Shown: positions 18,678-29,728 of the stretch, one piece after another
Layout: each line of letters starts with the position of its first letter
How positions within the stretch are numbered: the stretch's first letter is position 1
Assembly (NCBI GenBank): GCA_030432295.1
Contig: JAUIHI010000020.1
Location: forward strand, 58,511-122,510
Origin: Anaerolineae bacterium
GTDB taxonomy: Bacteria > Chloroflexota > Anaerolineae > Caldilineales > Caldilineaceae
DNA: 64,000 nucleotides
Direction of reading: 5' to 3'
Notes under the pieces: model-generated
The model's input: the letters and a program-made list of their open reading frames with translations, nothing else
Database searches by the model: none
What the model was told of the DNA's origin: nothing
Translations under genes and position numbers: made by a program

Positions 18678-19358
18678 TCAGTCCTCTTCCTTTTGGGATC
18701 CGTCGTTGCTGCGTGGCTGTTGAAAGCGAGCGATGCGCTGCTGGATCTCCGCCACAATGCCCCGGACTTCGGCCATATCTGTTGCGCTCAAATGGGCGGA
18801 TAGTTCGCTGTACAGCGCCTCCACATCCACCGAATAGTCGTGCAGGAGGGTGGCGATGTCGTTCTCGTAGATACCCACCCGGGCAAAACTGCCCTGCCGG
18901 TAGAGCGAGGGCAGGGCATACAATTTCAGAAGGAGCAGGCCCTCCACCGTCGCGGTGGTGATGTTCTGTTCCCCAAAGTGGCGTTCGGTCGTGTACTCCC
19001 GCCGCACTTTGTCAAAGAATAGGTTTTCCGTCAACCGAATATCGATCTGCAAGCCTTCGTACTCGCCCCTGGCAAAGTACATATACTGACTGTCTACTGT
19101 GATTTCGGGCAGCTTTTCCAGAGAGGAGAGCGCCATTATCAGGTCGATGTCCTGCGTGTTTCGGCCTTCGATGTACGTGAGCAGCGCGACACCGCCCACC
19201 AGCACGTATTCAATCTTGCGCTGGCGGAGCAGGCCGAAGAGCTTGCTGATACTCTGGGGCAGGGCGTCACTGTTCATTGGGGATACCGACCAATTCTTGA
19301 AGTCGAAAACGACTGCGTTTTGGATTACTTTGCCGATGGCGACTGGTGTTTGGTTCAT
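18678..19358 (-). CDS. Nucleotidyltransferase-fold protein next to a HEPN gene
   Basis: The chosen frame gives 226 residues. The nucleotidyltransferase signature is clear: VLVGGVALLTYIEGRNTQDID (about 52-72), i.e. Gly-Gly followed 14 residues later by Asp-x-Asp, the metal-binding pair. The rest resembles large MNT/AbiEii-type proteins (a later ATVEGLLLLKLYALPSLYRQ helix). The start is uncertain: possible ATGs are at 19356-19358 and 19275-19277, neither with a good ribosome site, and the frame stays open to 19433. It lies just downstream of a HEPN-motif protein on the same strand, an arrangement like HEPN/MNT toxin-antitoxin pairs. Confidence 0.7.
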   Translation of the reverse strand: MNQTPVAIGKVIQNAVVFDFKNWSVSPMNSDALPQSISKLFGLLRQRKIEYVLVGGVALLTYIEGRNTQDIDLIMALSSLEKLPEITVDSQYMYFARGEYEGLQIDIRLTENLFFDKVRREYTTERHFGEQNITTATVEGLLLLKLYALPSLYRQGSFARVGIYENDIATLLHDYSVDVEALYSELSAHLSATDMAEVRGIVAEIQQRIARFQQPRSNDGSQKEED

Positions 19359-19442
19359 GGGTTCTGTTGAGAGGTGATATTTGAGCTTTGGCGCCCATAT
19401 CCGAGAACAGCGTTCTCGACCTTTACACATCACGAATTATTG

Positions 19443-20834
19443 TCAAAAGGGCGTGCCATTATCGGCATCATCGATCAGTGTCATCGTTATCAATCCGTCT
19501 TCTACCAATACCGATTGTAGATCTGGATAGGCATGACCCTCCTCTTGGATTTGTTCCCAAAAGACCAGCCAAAGCTCTTTATGTTTCATGACCCTTTTCT
19601 TTGTAGCCGTGTATAACCCGACCAAAATACTACCCATTCCTGTAGCACTCAGAATTTGATTGTATCTCCCTGATCTATTTTCCAATATTCCTTTGAAAAC
19701 TACTTCTAAATCGGCATCATCGAAATACTCACCGTATGGCACAAGCATCTTGCCACGCCTTTTTGCAATATCGAACTTACCAGAATTGCAAAAGAATGAT
19801 ATGGCATATTGTTTTAAGATTGGAGAAGATACTGACTTCACGATGTCCTCAACTTCATTGTCCTCCAGCGTCGCAACGTGTGTGAGAAATACCTGTCCAA
19901 ATTCAGGGATTTGTGTTGCCAATGAAACTAGCCTGTATTTGATAATATCAGCCACACTCATTGAGCGCATAAGCCCGGGAAATCTCGCTGATACTGAAGT
20001 ATCCAGCTTCTCCCATGCCTCGTTCCGTCTCTCCAAAAACGGGATTATTCGTCTCAATTTTGTGTCGTTTGCCTCTCCAAGCATCCGACTCAGTTTTTCA
20101 TCAAGAACTGCACTATACGTTTCGGGAGAAATTCGACTTATTGCTCCGAGAGCCGAAGAGATTCTATCAAACAGATCAAAAAGCATAACGGTATCATCTT
20201 GAAATATACGTTTGAGTAGAATAATGGTCAGGTTACGAATGCTACTCTCCCTTGCTCTACCCAAGTGATGATTAGAAGATAATACAGAAAATGCTTCTTC
20301 ATCATTCTCAGGAAAAGATGTCTCCTGTATTAACTCGAATGTTTTTGCAATTACTACCTTTCCTTGTACTGGCGCTTGAACTAATAGATAATTCGCAACT
20401 TGCACAACATATGCTCTCACTAATTCCGGCGATGGATTAAATTGGCTACCATCTGAGGAGAAAGTTGGATGTGCACAAATATTTCTGTCCTCTCTTAATC
20501 GTTCAAGATGGGTTTTTTCTATTAGAGATATCAATTGCAGTTGATCGCATGCAAAGTCCAGTAACTTTCTTTCAAAATCCAGCATTCCATTGATATCGTT
20601 TCCCCGGATACCATCTAATTTGCTCTCAATAGCCTGTGCTGATGCATCTCCACTCAAACTAAGCTCACGGATCTTTTCGATTACGTCTACACAAACGGAA
20701 ATCCATGTTGTTATTAATGCTGCTCTGTAAGCACCCGATCTGTAGGAAGCAATCGCTTCCTCCAAGTACTTCCTCGCCTGAGAATTTCTTACATTCTCAC
20801 AAAGTTCATCCAAGTCACTTAAGTGTAATTTCAT
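19443..20834 (-). CDS. Large HEPN-motif protein, probably horizontally acquired
   Basis: The protein has 463 residues and I do not recognise its family by name. The first ~130 residues are helical and end in LREDRNICAHPTF, where R117-N118-x3-H122 is the R-x4-H pattern of HEPN RNases. The remaining ~330 residues are helical with no known motif. Base composition is visibly poorer in GC than every neighbour and its codons favour A/T endings, which points to recent transfer. Nine bases after its stop the frame of the nucleotidyltransferase gene opens. A toxin or anti-phage role is plausible but inferred only from motif and context. Confidence 0.65.
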   Translation of the reverse strand: MKLHLSDLDELCENVRNSQARKYLEEAIASYRSGAYRAALITTWISVCVDVIEKIRELSLSGDASAQAIESKLDGIRGNDINGMLDFERKLLDFACDQLQLISLIEKTHLERLREDRNICAHPTFSSDGSQFNPSPELVRAYVVQVANYLLVQAPVQGKVVIAKTFELIQETSFPENDEEAFSVLSSNHHLGRARESSIRNLTIILLKRIFQDDTVMLFDLFDRISSALGAISRISPETYSAVLDEKLSRMLGEANDTKLRRIIPFLERRNEAWEKLDTSVSARFPGLMRSMSVADIIKYRLVSLATQIPEFGQVFLTHVATLEDNEVEDIVKSVSSPILKQYAISFFCNSGKFDIAKRRGKMLVPYGEYFDDADLEVVFKGILENRSGRYNQILSATGMGSILVGLYTATKKRVMKHKELWLVFWEQIQEEGHAYPDLQSVLVEDGLITMTLIDDADNGTPF

Positions 20835-21051
20835 TTTCTACTCTTTGCAATCGGTAACGACTGTAGAAATCGGCGAAGTGTCAAATGTAACTGACATATT
20901 CGAGTGTTGGGTTGATCGCTCCGCGTCCCCCTAACTCACATCCCCGTAGCCCTGCCCGAAGCGCGCCACCCACTCTAAACGATGACGACTTTTTCAAGGG
21001 CCGCAGATTCTCCGTTCTTCACCAAATCAGCTCGACGCCATACCGATTAAA

Positions 21052-21381
21052 CTACGCCTGAAAATCATTCGAATGTTCGTCGTCTTCGGGAAAAATTCTC
21101 AGTAACCCTTTGACGCTTCCCGGCTGTCGCCGCTTCTTTGGCGATTCGGCTGGTTCTGGCAGTGGAAGCTGGGCCAGGTCTGACCACGCCTCATCCTCCT
21201 CGGCCCGTAGCCAATCTATGGCTAATGCAGCTTCGCTCAGGAGAGCCAGATTGAAAGAATCCTCCGACGGCTCTTCGTCAAGAATCGTAACAATCACCCG
21301 CCGCATCTTGGGCAACAGTATCGGCTCCAGGAATCGCAACATCCCCTTTTCATCAATAACCGCCTCGATTGACTGTAGCAT
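21052..21381 (-). CDS. DUF104/antitoxin-like small protein
   Basis: The protein has 109 residues. The N-terminus MLQSIEAVIDEKGMLRFLEP (1-20), then LPKMRRVIVTILDEE, resembles DUF104-type antitoxins with a short beta-rich DNA-binding unit. It is followed by LLSEAALAIDWLRAEEDEAW, a motif common in small antitoxins that face PIN-domain toxins. The basic/acidic C-terminal tail is variable. The ATG at 21379-21381 has AGGAG 9 bases upstream; an ATG 9 codons earlier would place that site inside the gene. No toxin gene is adjacent: recG lies downstream and a 217-bp gap without a gene upstream. Confidence 0.6.
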   Translation of the reverse strand: MLQSIEAVIDEKGMLRFLEPILLPKMRRVIVTILDEEPSEDSFNLALLSEAALAIDWLRAEEDEAWSDLAQLPLPEPAESPKKRRQPGSVKGLLRIFPEDDEHSNDFQA

Positions 21382-21417
21382 TGCACATCTCTCCTCTCTG
21401 AGTAACACCTTCCCACC

Positions 21418-23948
<2,531 letters not shown>

Positions 23949-23949
<1 letters not shown>

Positions 23950-24809
23950 CAGACCAGCCCTTCGTATACGACGACACCCATGACATTGGGGCCGAGATGA
24001 GCCGCCAGACTGGGCGGGTAGCGCAAGATGCGCACGGGGATATCAGGCATCCCTTCTTTCATACGCTGCACAAAGTCGTCCTGGGTCTGCTCGTAGTGGT
24101 GTTGAACCACACCCACGTCCTCCACATTGGAGAATTCCACGGTGAAGTTGTAGAGCTTCTCCACCACTTCGTCCCGGCTCTGCACCTTTTCCAGGGGGAT
24201 CAGCTTGCCATCCTCCATCGTAATCATCGCTTTGATGCCCAGCATTGTGCCCAGCACGCTTTGGGCCGACCCCAGTTTGGCGCTGCGTTCCAGATAGTGC
24301 AGGGTTTCGGAGAAAAAGGTGACGTAGAGATGGGGGATCGCGCCGTTGATCAGCCGGGCTACTTCGACCAGATCGGCTCCGTCGTGGGCGGCTTTGGCAG
24401 CCATCTCCACCAGCTTGGACAGCCCCATCGAGGCCGTCATGCTGTCGATGACCCGGATGCCGTAGCGGCCCATCATCATCTCGGCGGCCTTGCGGGATTG
24501 AGACCACATAGGGCTGAGTTGGCCGCTCATGTGGATGGCGACGACCTGGTCGGCCTCTTTGCCCACCTTCTGGTAGCTCTCCAAAATGCGGTTGATGTTG
24601 GGCGCTTCGACCTCTGGCAGGACAGAGCGTCCCCCCACCTGATTCTCCCGCAACACCTGGAAGAATTGCTCAGCAGAGAAGTCGGGGGTCTCGTCGTAGC
24701 GTTCCCGGCCCACGCGCAGGACGTGGGGGATGACTTCGATGGAATAGGTTTCTACAACTTCGGCAGACAGGGCTGCATTGCTATCGGTGATAATGCGAAC
24801 TTTACCCAC
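23949..24809 (-). CDS. DegV family fatty-acid-binding protein
   Basis: The protein has 286 residues. DegV (FakB-type) proteins bind a single fatty acid and present it to the kinase FakA. Family marks are the N-terminal VRIITDSNAAL (about 4-14), IEVIPHVLRV, IHMSGQLSPMW (about 92-102) and RVIDSMTASMGL (about 118-129). No FakA/DAK gene is in the window. It overlaps recG and stands near the divergent rpmB, an arrangement typical of Gram-positive-like genomes. Confidence 0.9.
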
Positions 24810-24865
24810 GGAACAGACTCCAAACGGTTACTTTTGGTGATGGTTTTGCTACGATTCAGTTTTTC

Positions 24866-24944
24866 CAAGTCCTCGGCACTTCACGTCCAGCGGGAGCGAG
24901 AAAGGGAACGACCCGCTCACAGGGCAAAAAGTGCCGGGGACTTG
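24866..24944. repeat. Inverted repeat in the degV-rpmB divergent gap
   Basis: Arms caagtcctcggcact (24866-24880) and agtgccggggacttg (24930-24944) are inverted with one mismatch. It lies in the 329-bp gap between divergent degV and rpmB, upstream of the rpmB promoter. Confidence 0.65.
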
Positions 24945-24984
24945 CACAAACGCCTGAATTAACGACGGTTTTGCTCTCTACTTT

Positions 24985-25013
24985 TTGACAGTCGCAGAGG
25001 GATGTGATAATCT
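24985..25013 (+). promoter_or_regulatory. Promoter of rpmB
   Basis: A perfect -35 TTGACA (24985-24990) and TAATCT (25008-25013) are separated by 17 bases. Transcription would begin about 120 bases before the rpmB ATG. Confidence 0.7.
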
Positions 25014-25138
25014 CAAACAGTTATTGTGTCGAAGGCAAGCGGCGGTTTTCCGCCCATTTTTTCGACAAAGAGCAAGCTCAACAGCGTAGACAGTGGCGGG
25101 AATGACCGCACACAAGACAATAAGGGAGCGAAAGAATT

Positions 25139-25318
25139 ATGGCTAAGTGTCAACAGTGCGGTAAGGGTCCCCAATTTGGCAACAATCGGCCCTGGTCGAA
25201 GAAAGCCACCCGCCACAAATGGGATGTCAACATTCAGAAGGTGAAAGTGACTGAGGGCGGCACGACCACCTCCAAGCGGCTGTGTGCTTCCTGCATCAAG
25301 ACGCTTTCCAAGGCCTAA
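25139..25318 (+). CDS. rpmB: Large ribosomal subunit protein bL28 (zinc form)
   Basis: The protein has 59 residues. It opens [16 protein letters not shown], continues with [20 protein letters not shown] and ends [11 protein letters not shown]. The CxxC at residues 4-7 and the LCASC near residue 50 form the four-Cys zinc site of C+ type L28, which binds 23S rRNA near the E site. The ATG follows GGGAG by about 10 bases. An own promoter lies upstream and an intrinsic terminator downstream, so it is a single-gene transcript. Confidence 0.96.
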   Translation: MAKCQQCGKGPQFGNNRPWSKKATRHKWDVNIQKVKVTEGGTTTSKRLCASCIKTLSKA

Positions 25319-25357
25319 GCCACTTCTGGTTGTACCCAATCCAGTATCAGCATCAAA

Positions 25358-25385
25358 ACGTCGATCCGCAAGGGTCGGCGTTTTT
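25358..25385 (+). terminator. Intrinsic terminator of rpmB
   Basis: The 10-bp stem acgtcgatcc/gggtcggcgt (with G-U pairs), GCAA tetraloop and following TTTTT start 40 bases after the stop codon. Beyond it, up to rlmN, the 25395-25480 stretch is dispersed-repeat sequence. Confidence 0.85.
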
Positions 25386-25487
25386 GCATTGGAAAAAGTA
25401 GCCACTGATGAACACGGATAACAACGGGTTGGCGCGAAAAAAATCTGCGAAAATCTGCGGTTTCTGCGTAATCTGTGTTCCTCCCCA

Positions 25488-26603
25488 TCACGCGGCCATC
25501 CGTTGCGCGGCCTGGCGCAGCTGACCGCAGCCAGCGTTGATTTCGATGCCCCGGCGCAGTCGCACAGTCGCGGGCACGCCACCTGCGCGCAGAATCTCCA
25601 CAAAGCGGAGCGTGTCCGCGTCGCTGGTGGGCTGGAAGGGGCTGTCGGGAATCGGGTTGAGCGGGATGACATTGACGTGACAGAGCAGGGGGCTGAGCTT
25701 CTCCGCCAGTTCCTCGGCCAGGGCCGGGCTGTCGTTGATACCCGCCATCAGCGCGTATTCAAATGTGACCCGGCGGTGGGTTTTGTCGATGTAGCGGCGC
25801 ACCGCGGCCAGCAGATCGGCCACGGGATAGCGGCTGTTGAGAGGCACAAGCGACGAGCGCAGTTCATCGTTGGGCGCGTGCAGACTCACAGCCAGGGCGA
25901 TCTGCAAGCCCTCGTCGGCCATACGGTCGATCATCGGAATCAGCCCGACTGTGCTGAGGGTGATGTGGCGTGCGCCCAGGCCAAAGGCGTCGGCGTCGGT
26001 GAGCAGGCGCAGGGCTGTCCAGACGTTGCGGTAGTTGTGCATGGGTTCGCCCATTCCCATCAGCACCACATTCGTTACGGCTGTGGGCCGCTCTACATCC
26101 ATCGGCGGCTCCGCGTCCGCTTTGGCCAGATAGCGGGCGAAGTATAGCACCTGGGCCACAATCTCCCCGCTGGTCAGGTTGCGGGCCAGCCCGCCCTGGG
26201 CCGTGGCGCAGAAGGTGCAGCCCATCGCACAGCCGGCCTGGCTGCTGATACAAAGGGTGCGCCGCTTGTCATAGAGCATCAGCACCGTCTCAATCGTCTG
26301 CCCATCGGCTAGGCGAAAGAGCACCTTCTGGGTGTCGCCGTCCTGGGAGAGGATGCGGATGGCCGATTCCAAGGGGGAGATGACCCATTCCGCGGCCAGC
26401 TTTTCCCGCAGAGTTTTGGGCAGATTCGCCATCTCGTCAAAGGAGACCGCGTAGTGCTTATAAACCCATTCCCAAATCTGCCGTGCCCGGTAGGCGGGCT
26501 GGCCCAGCCCCGTCACCACTTCCGTCAATTCTTCCAACGAAAGATCGAGCAACACACGCTTTTCAGTTTGTCCCGCGCCGACGTTCAGAGTGATTTCTGT
26601 CAT
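25488..26603 (-). CDS. rlmN: Dual-specificity RNA methyltransferase RlmN
   Basis: The protein has 371 residues. It methylates C2 of A2503 in 23S rRNA and A37 of some tRNAs with radical SAM chemistry. The iron-sulfur motif [14 protein letters not shown] (Cys-x3-Cys-x2-Cys) is at about residues 117-130, preceded by [18 protein letters not shown] (about 176-184) binds SAM. The second catalytic Cys is in [11 protein letters not shown] near the C-terminus. The ATG at 26601-26603 follows GGAG closely; two other ATGs lie 3 and 8 codons upstream, so the exact start is open. Confidence 0.94.
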   Translation of the reverse strand: MTEITLNVGAGQTEKRVLLDLSLEELTEVVTGLGQPAYRARQIWEWVYKHYAVSFDEMANLPKTLREKLAAEWVISPLESAIRILSQDGDTQKVLFRLADGQTIETVLMLYDKRRTLCISSQAGCAMGCTFCATAQGGLARNLTSGEIVAQVLYFARYLAKADAEPPMDVERPTAVTNVVLMGMGEPMHNYRNVWTALRLLTDADAFGLGARHITLSTVGLIPMIDRMADEGLQIALAVSLHAPNDELRSSLVPLNSRYPVADLLAAVRRYIDKTHRRVTFEYALMAGINDSPALAEELAEKLSPLLCHVNVIPLNPIPDSPFQPTSDADTLRFVEILRAGGVPATVRLRRGIEINAGCGQLRQAAQRMAA

Positions 26604-26649
26604 ACACTCCATTGTAGCGCGTCGCATTGGGCGCGGTCAAAAAGTCGTG

Positions 26650-26710
26650 AGTAGTGCGGAATGCAGATTGGTGAATGCGGATTGCAGAATGCGGAATGCG
26701 GAATTAAGAG
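26650..26710. repeat. GGAATGCGGA/TTGCAG repeat, family G (left copy)
   Basis: Short words gcggaatgc and gaatgcggattgcag are repeated in a row. An inverted counterpart is at 27444-27481, so the two flank the four-helix-bundle gene. The same words occur in frame inside pyrC at 14723-14757. Confidence 0.7.
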
Positions 26711-26804
26711 GGTAGTGACGATTTGGGCATTTCTGAGCTTGAAAGGGCACTGGTAAAGACAGATTATATCCGTGAAAATCTGTTCTTTCCGTGTAACTGT
26801 TCAG

Positions 26805-26945
26805 GCCAGCGCTGGTTGAGTAGGCGGGGGCTGTTGCCCGCCGTATCGAAACTAAGCGGGTACACATGAGATTACTCGTAGACCCGTTCGCTTGATTTCG
26901 ATACGCCCTCCGCAGACTCCGGGCTACTCAATCGGCGCTCACTGG
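26805..26945. repeat. Double-palindrome repeat, family A (copy 2 of 6)
   Basis: It begins ccagcgctggttgagtag, holds the gtatcgaaac / gatttcgatacg inner pair and ends ctactcaatcggcgctcac. It lies in the 394-bp gap between rlmN and the four-helix-bundle gene, which holds no gene. Confidence 0.8.
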
Positions 26946-26997
26946 CCTTATGCCTGAATAGTTACCTTTCCGTGTTCACCCGTGTGCTTCATTCCGG

Positions 26998-27369
26998 TCA
27001 GCGACGAGTTCGGGGTTTTGGGTTGTTGGCCCGGGCGGTGTTGATGGAGGCGACGAAGATTGCCACCAGTTCGTCGCCTTCGGTCATCAGTTCGGCCAGT
27101 CGCTCTTTCGGCAACAGTTCGCCCTCAACGAGCAATTCCATCCAGAAAAGAGATTCGTCGGCTTCCTCCTCGACAGTGCCCATTTTGGCGATGAAATCGG
27201 CGGGGGACTTGGCCCGACAGGCCGCTCGGTAGTTGGCGCCCACAGACGTTCCCGCCCGCAACAACTGGCCCCGGATCACACGCCCTGCTGGCGTATTGGG
27301 AATAGCGTCGCACAGCCGCATCACCCGCAACGCATACGCCTTCGTCCGCCGCTTCAACTCCTCGCTCAT
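26998..27369 (-). CDS. Four-helix-bundle protein (23S rRNA intervening-sequence/Avd family)
   Basis: The protein has 123 residues, all predicted helix. LKRRTKAYALRVMRLCDAIP (about 5-24), then VIRGQLLRAGTSVGANYRAA (about 31-50), FIAKMGTVEEEADESLFWME and an ELLVEGELLP segment match the four-helix-bundle family once found in rRNA insertions. Members form pentamers, and one (Avd) serves diversity-generating retroelements; no reverse transcriptase is nearby. The gene is flanked by inverted copies of the family G repeat, so it may have moved with them. Confidence 0.82.
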   Translation of the reverse strand: MSEELKRRTKAYALRVMRLCDAIPNTPAGRVIRGQLLRAGTSVGANYRAACRAKSPADFIAKMGTVEEEADESLFWMELLVEGELLPKERLAELMTEGDELVAIFVASINTARANNPKPRTRR

Positions 27370-27443
27370 CGTTTTTCTCCTTTCTTACCCCACCTCCCGC
27401 CCCACGCACAACTCTCTTATACCGGCACAACACCCCCGACGCT

Positions 27444-27481
27444 CCCCAATTCCGCATTCCGCATTCCGAACTCCGCATTCC
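27444..27481. repeat. Family G repeat (right, inverted copy)
   Basis: The words attccgcattccgcattcc and gaactccgcattcc are the inverse complement of those at 26650-26710. Confidence 0.7.
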
Positions 27482-28291
27482 TCACGCGTCTGCTGCTTGA
27501 AACGCTGCCAGCAACTCCGGCAATCCGGGCAGAATAAAGGCCGGGCGCAGGGGTTCCCGCTCGAACTGTTCCAACGGGGTGATGCCAGTGAGGACAGCCG
27601 CAGTGGGCATCCCCAATTTGATTGCGCCTTCGATGTCCGTCTCGTAGCGGTCACCCACCATCAGTGTGGTGGCGGCGGTGCTGTCCAGTTTGTGCATGGC
27701 CTGCTCGTACATCCCCGCGTTGGGTTTGCCAATGATTGTAGGGGTGACGCCGGTGGCGGTTTGCAGGAGGGCGATAATCGCGCCTGTACCGGGGATTTCG
27801 CCCCGCTCGCTGGGGAAGGAGGCGTCCGAATTGGTCGCCACATAGCGCGCGCCGGCGTGGATGGCCAGAGTGGCGTCGGCCAGCCGCTCGTAGCGGGCGT
27901 GGAAGTCGATGCCGGAGACGACGATTTCAGCCTGGGTGTAGTCCTCGATGAGGGTGAAGCCCTGGCGTTCCAGCGCCCAGCGCAGCCCCTCCTCGCCCAC
28001 CACAAAGAGCCGTGCGCCGTCGGGATACTCCTCCTTTAGCCAGCTTGCCGTAGCCAGCGCGCTGCTGAGGATGTGATCCTCACCGGCCCGGATGCCCATT
28101 TTGCTGATCTTTTCGATGAACTGGGCAGGGGTGCGGGAGGAATTGTTGGTGACAAAAAGCCAACTGCGTCCGGTGGCTTCCAGATAGTCGAGCAGAGGCT
28201 GGACACCGGGCAGGGGATCGTTGCCGACGTAGACAACGCCGTCCATATCGAGCAGGACAGCGCGCACGGATTTGAGATTGTGTTGGGTCAT
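27482..28291 (-). CDS. HAD-IIA family phosphatase (NagD-like)
   Basis: The protein has 269 residues. HAD-IIA enzymes are cytosolic phosphatases of nucleotides or sugar phosphates. Motif I is LLDMDGVVYVG (about 12-22), motif II FVTNNSSRTP (about 46-55), the Lys of motif III is in TIIGKPNAGMY (about 189-199), and motif IV is MVGDRYETDIEGA (about 214-226). The ATG at 28289-28291 matches the family start. The gene is divergent to a glycosyltransferase; the ~290-bp gap shows no clear promoter. Confidence 0.9.
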   Translation of the reverse strand: MTQHNLKSVRAVLLDMDGVVYVGNDPLPGVQPLLDYLEATGRSWLFVTNNSSRTPAQFIEKISKMGIRAGEDHILSSALATASWLKEEYPDGARLFVVGEEGLRWALERQGFTLIEDYTQAEIVVSGIDFHARYERLADATLAIHAGARYVATNSDASFPSERGEIPGTGAIIALLQTATGVTPTIIGKPNAGMYEQAMHKLDSTAATTLMVGDRYETDIEGAIKLGMPTAAVLTGITPLEQFEREPLRPAFILPGLPELLAAFQAADA

Positions 28292-28579
28292 TGGGTTACT
28301 CGCTTGGGTGGTTGACAGGTGATGAAACTCCGGTAAAATTGCCTCCACAACTCTATGTCTTTCTCGCGATTTGGTCAAGCCTACAGGCCGCGTGCGGGCG
28401 ATGAGAGACAGCGGTCAGCTTTCGGCGGTCTGTCTTCCGCGCTCTCCACATTTTGCCCATCTGGGGGCTGGCTGATACAATGCCCGAATACGTGTACCAC
28501 ATTCCACGGTGGGTCCTGGCTGACGATGACTGTCCCAGCCTTCCTCTTGAAGTGCGTTCTTTGCACCCGACAGTGACAA

Positions 28580-29716
28580 ATGCGCTTTGGCATTGATGCT
28601 CGTCTAACTTATCACCAACGCGCGGGGATTGGGCGATACACACTCTTCTTGCTGGATGAGCTGGCAAAGCTGGATCAGGAGAATCGATACACGATCTTCC
28701 AACATCGCAGGGATCAAGAGGCGTTGATTTCCGCACCCAATTTTCAGCGCAAAACCCTCTACGCTCCGGTCCACTCCCCTCTGGAACAGCCAATGCTTTT
28801 GGCCGAACTTTTTTTCCACAGTCTGGACCTGATCCACTGCACCGATTTTATTCCGCCGCTCTACAGTAGTCTGCCGTCGATTATTACTGTACACGACCTG
28901 GCATTCTTGCGCTGGCCCCACTTTTTGACCAAAGATCACGCCACCTACTACAGCCAGATTGACCGGGGCGTGCGCCACGCCCGTCACATTATTGTGCCCA
29001 GCCACAGCACAAAAAATGACGTAATCGCTCAGTTGGGTGTGCCAGAGAACAAAATCAGCGTCATCTACGAAGCCGCCGCCTCCCTCTACCGGCCTCTACC
29101 CATCGAAGAGACCCGTGCGGCTATGGCCAGTCGATTCGGCATCCCGACCAACTATATTTTCTTCATCAGCACCATCGAACCCCGCAAGAATATCGGCGGT
29201 CTGCTCCAGGCATTCCATCACCTGCGCACCAAATATAACCTGACCGACACCGCGCTGGTGTTGGCGGGCAAGCAGGGATGGCTATACGAAGAGGTCTACG
29301 AAACTGTGGAAAAGCTGGGGTTGCAGGATTCCACATTCTTCGTGGGGCGGGTAAGCGACGAGGAGTTGCACCAGCTCTATGTGGGCGCACGCTGTCACGT
29401 TCACCCCGCCTTCTACGAGGGTTTCGGTCTGCCCCCGCTCGAAGCAATGGCCTGCGGCACGCCCACAGTTGTCAGCAATACCAGCAGCCTGCCCGAAGTG
29501 GTTGGCGATGCCGCATTGATGTTTGATCCCAACGATTGGGAAGAGATGGCAGTAGCGATCCGCCGCCTGCTGACCGACGAGGAATTGCACGCCGAAATGA
29601 GTGAGAAGGGCCTGCGACGGGCGGCCACCTTCAGTTGGAGCCGAGCCGCCGCCGAGACCCTGCAAGTTTATCAGAGAGTCGCCCAGGGGCAGCCTGTCCC
29701 TGTCGCGGCAGGCTAA
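28580..29716 (+). CDS. GT4-family glycosyltransferase
   Basis: The protein has 378 residues with a GT-B fold. The N-terminal half begins MRFGIDARLTYHQRAGIGRY and carries HCTDFIPP. The C-terminal half carries FISTIEPRKNIGGLLQAF (about 193-210), VGRVSDEELHQLY, and the EX7E motif EGFGLPPLEAMACGTP (about 279-294). It should transfer a sugar, often mannose, from a nucleotide donor at the inner membrane face during polysaccharide or glycolipid synthesis. The next gene begins 12 bases after its stop and is a second GT4 enzyme, so they form a small operon. Confidence 0.9.
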   Translation: MRFGIDARLTYHQRAGIGRYTLFLLDELAKLDQENRYTIFQHRRDQEALISAPNFQRKTLYAPVHSPLEQPMLLAELFFHSLDLIHCTDFIPPLYSSLPSIITVHDLAFLRWPHFLTKDHATYYSQIDRGVRHARHIIVPSHSTKNDVIAQLGVPENKISVIYEAAASLYRPLPIEETRAAMASRFGIPTNYIFFISTIEPRKNIGGLLQAFHHLRTKYNLTDTALVLAGKQGWLYEEVYETVEKLGLQDSTFFVGRVSDEELHQLYVGARCHVHPAFYEGFGLPPLEAMACGTPTVVSNTSSLPEVVGDAALMFDPNDWEEMAVAIRRLLTDEELHAEMSEKGLRRAATFSWSRAAAETLQVYQRVAQGQPVPVAAG

Positions 29717-29728
29717 CGGCTTGCCCCT

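Noticed and set aside
28353..28793. Minus-strand frame between the HAD gene and the glycosyltransferase
   Set aside because: It overlaps the start of the well-supported glycosyltransferase on the other strand and has no motif.
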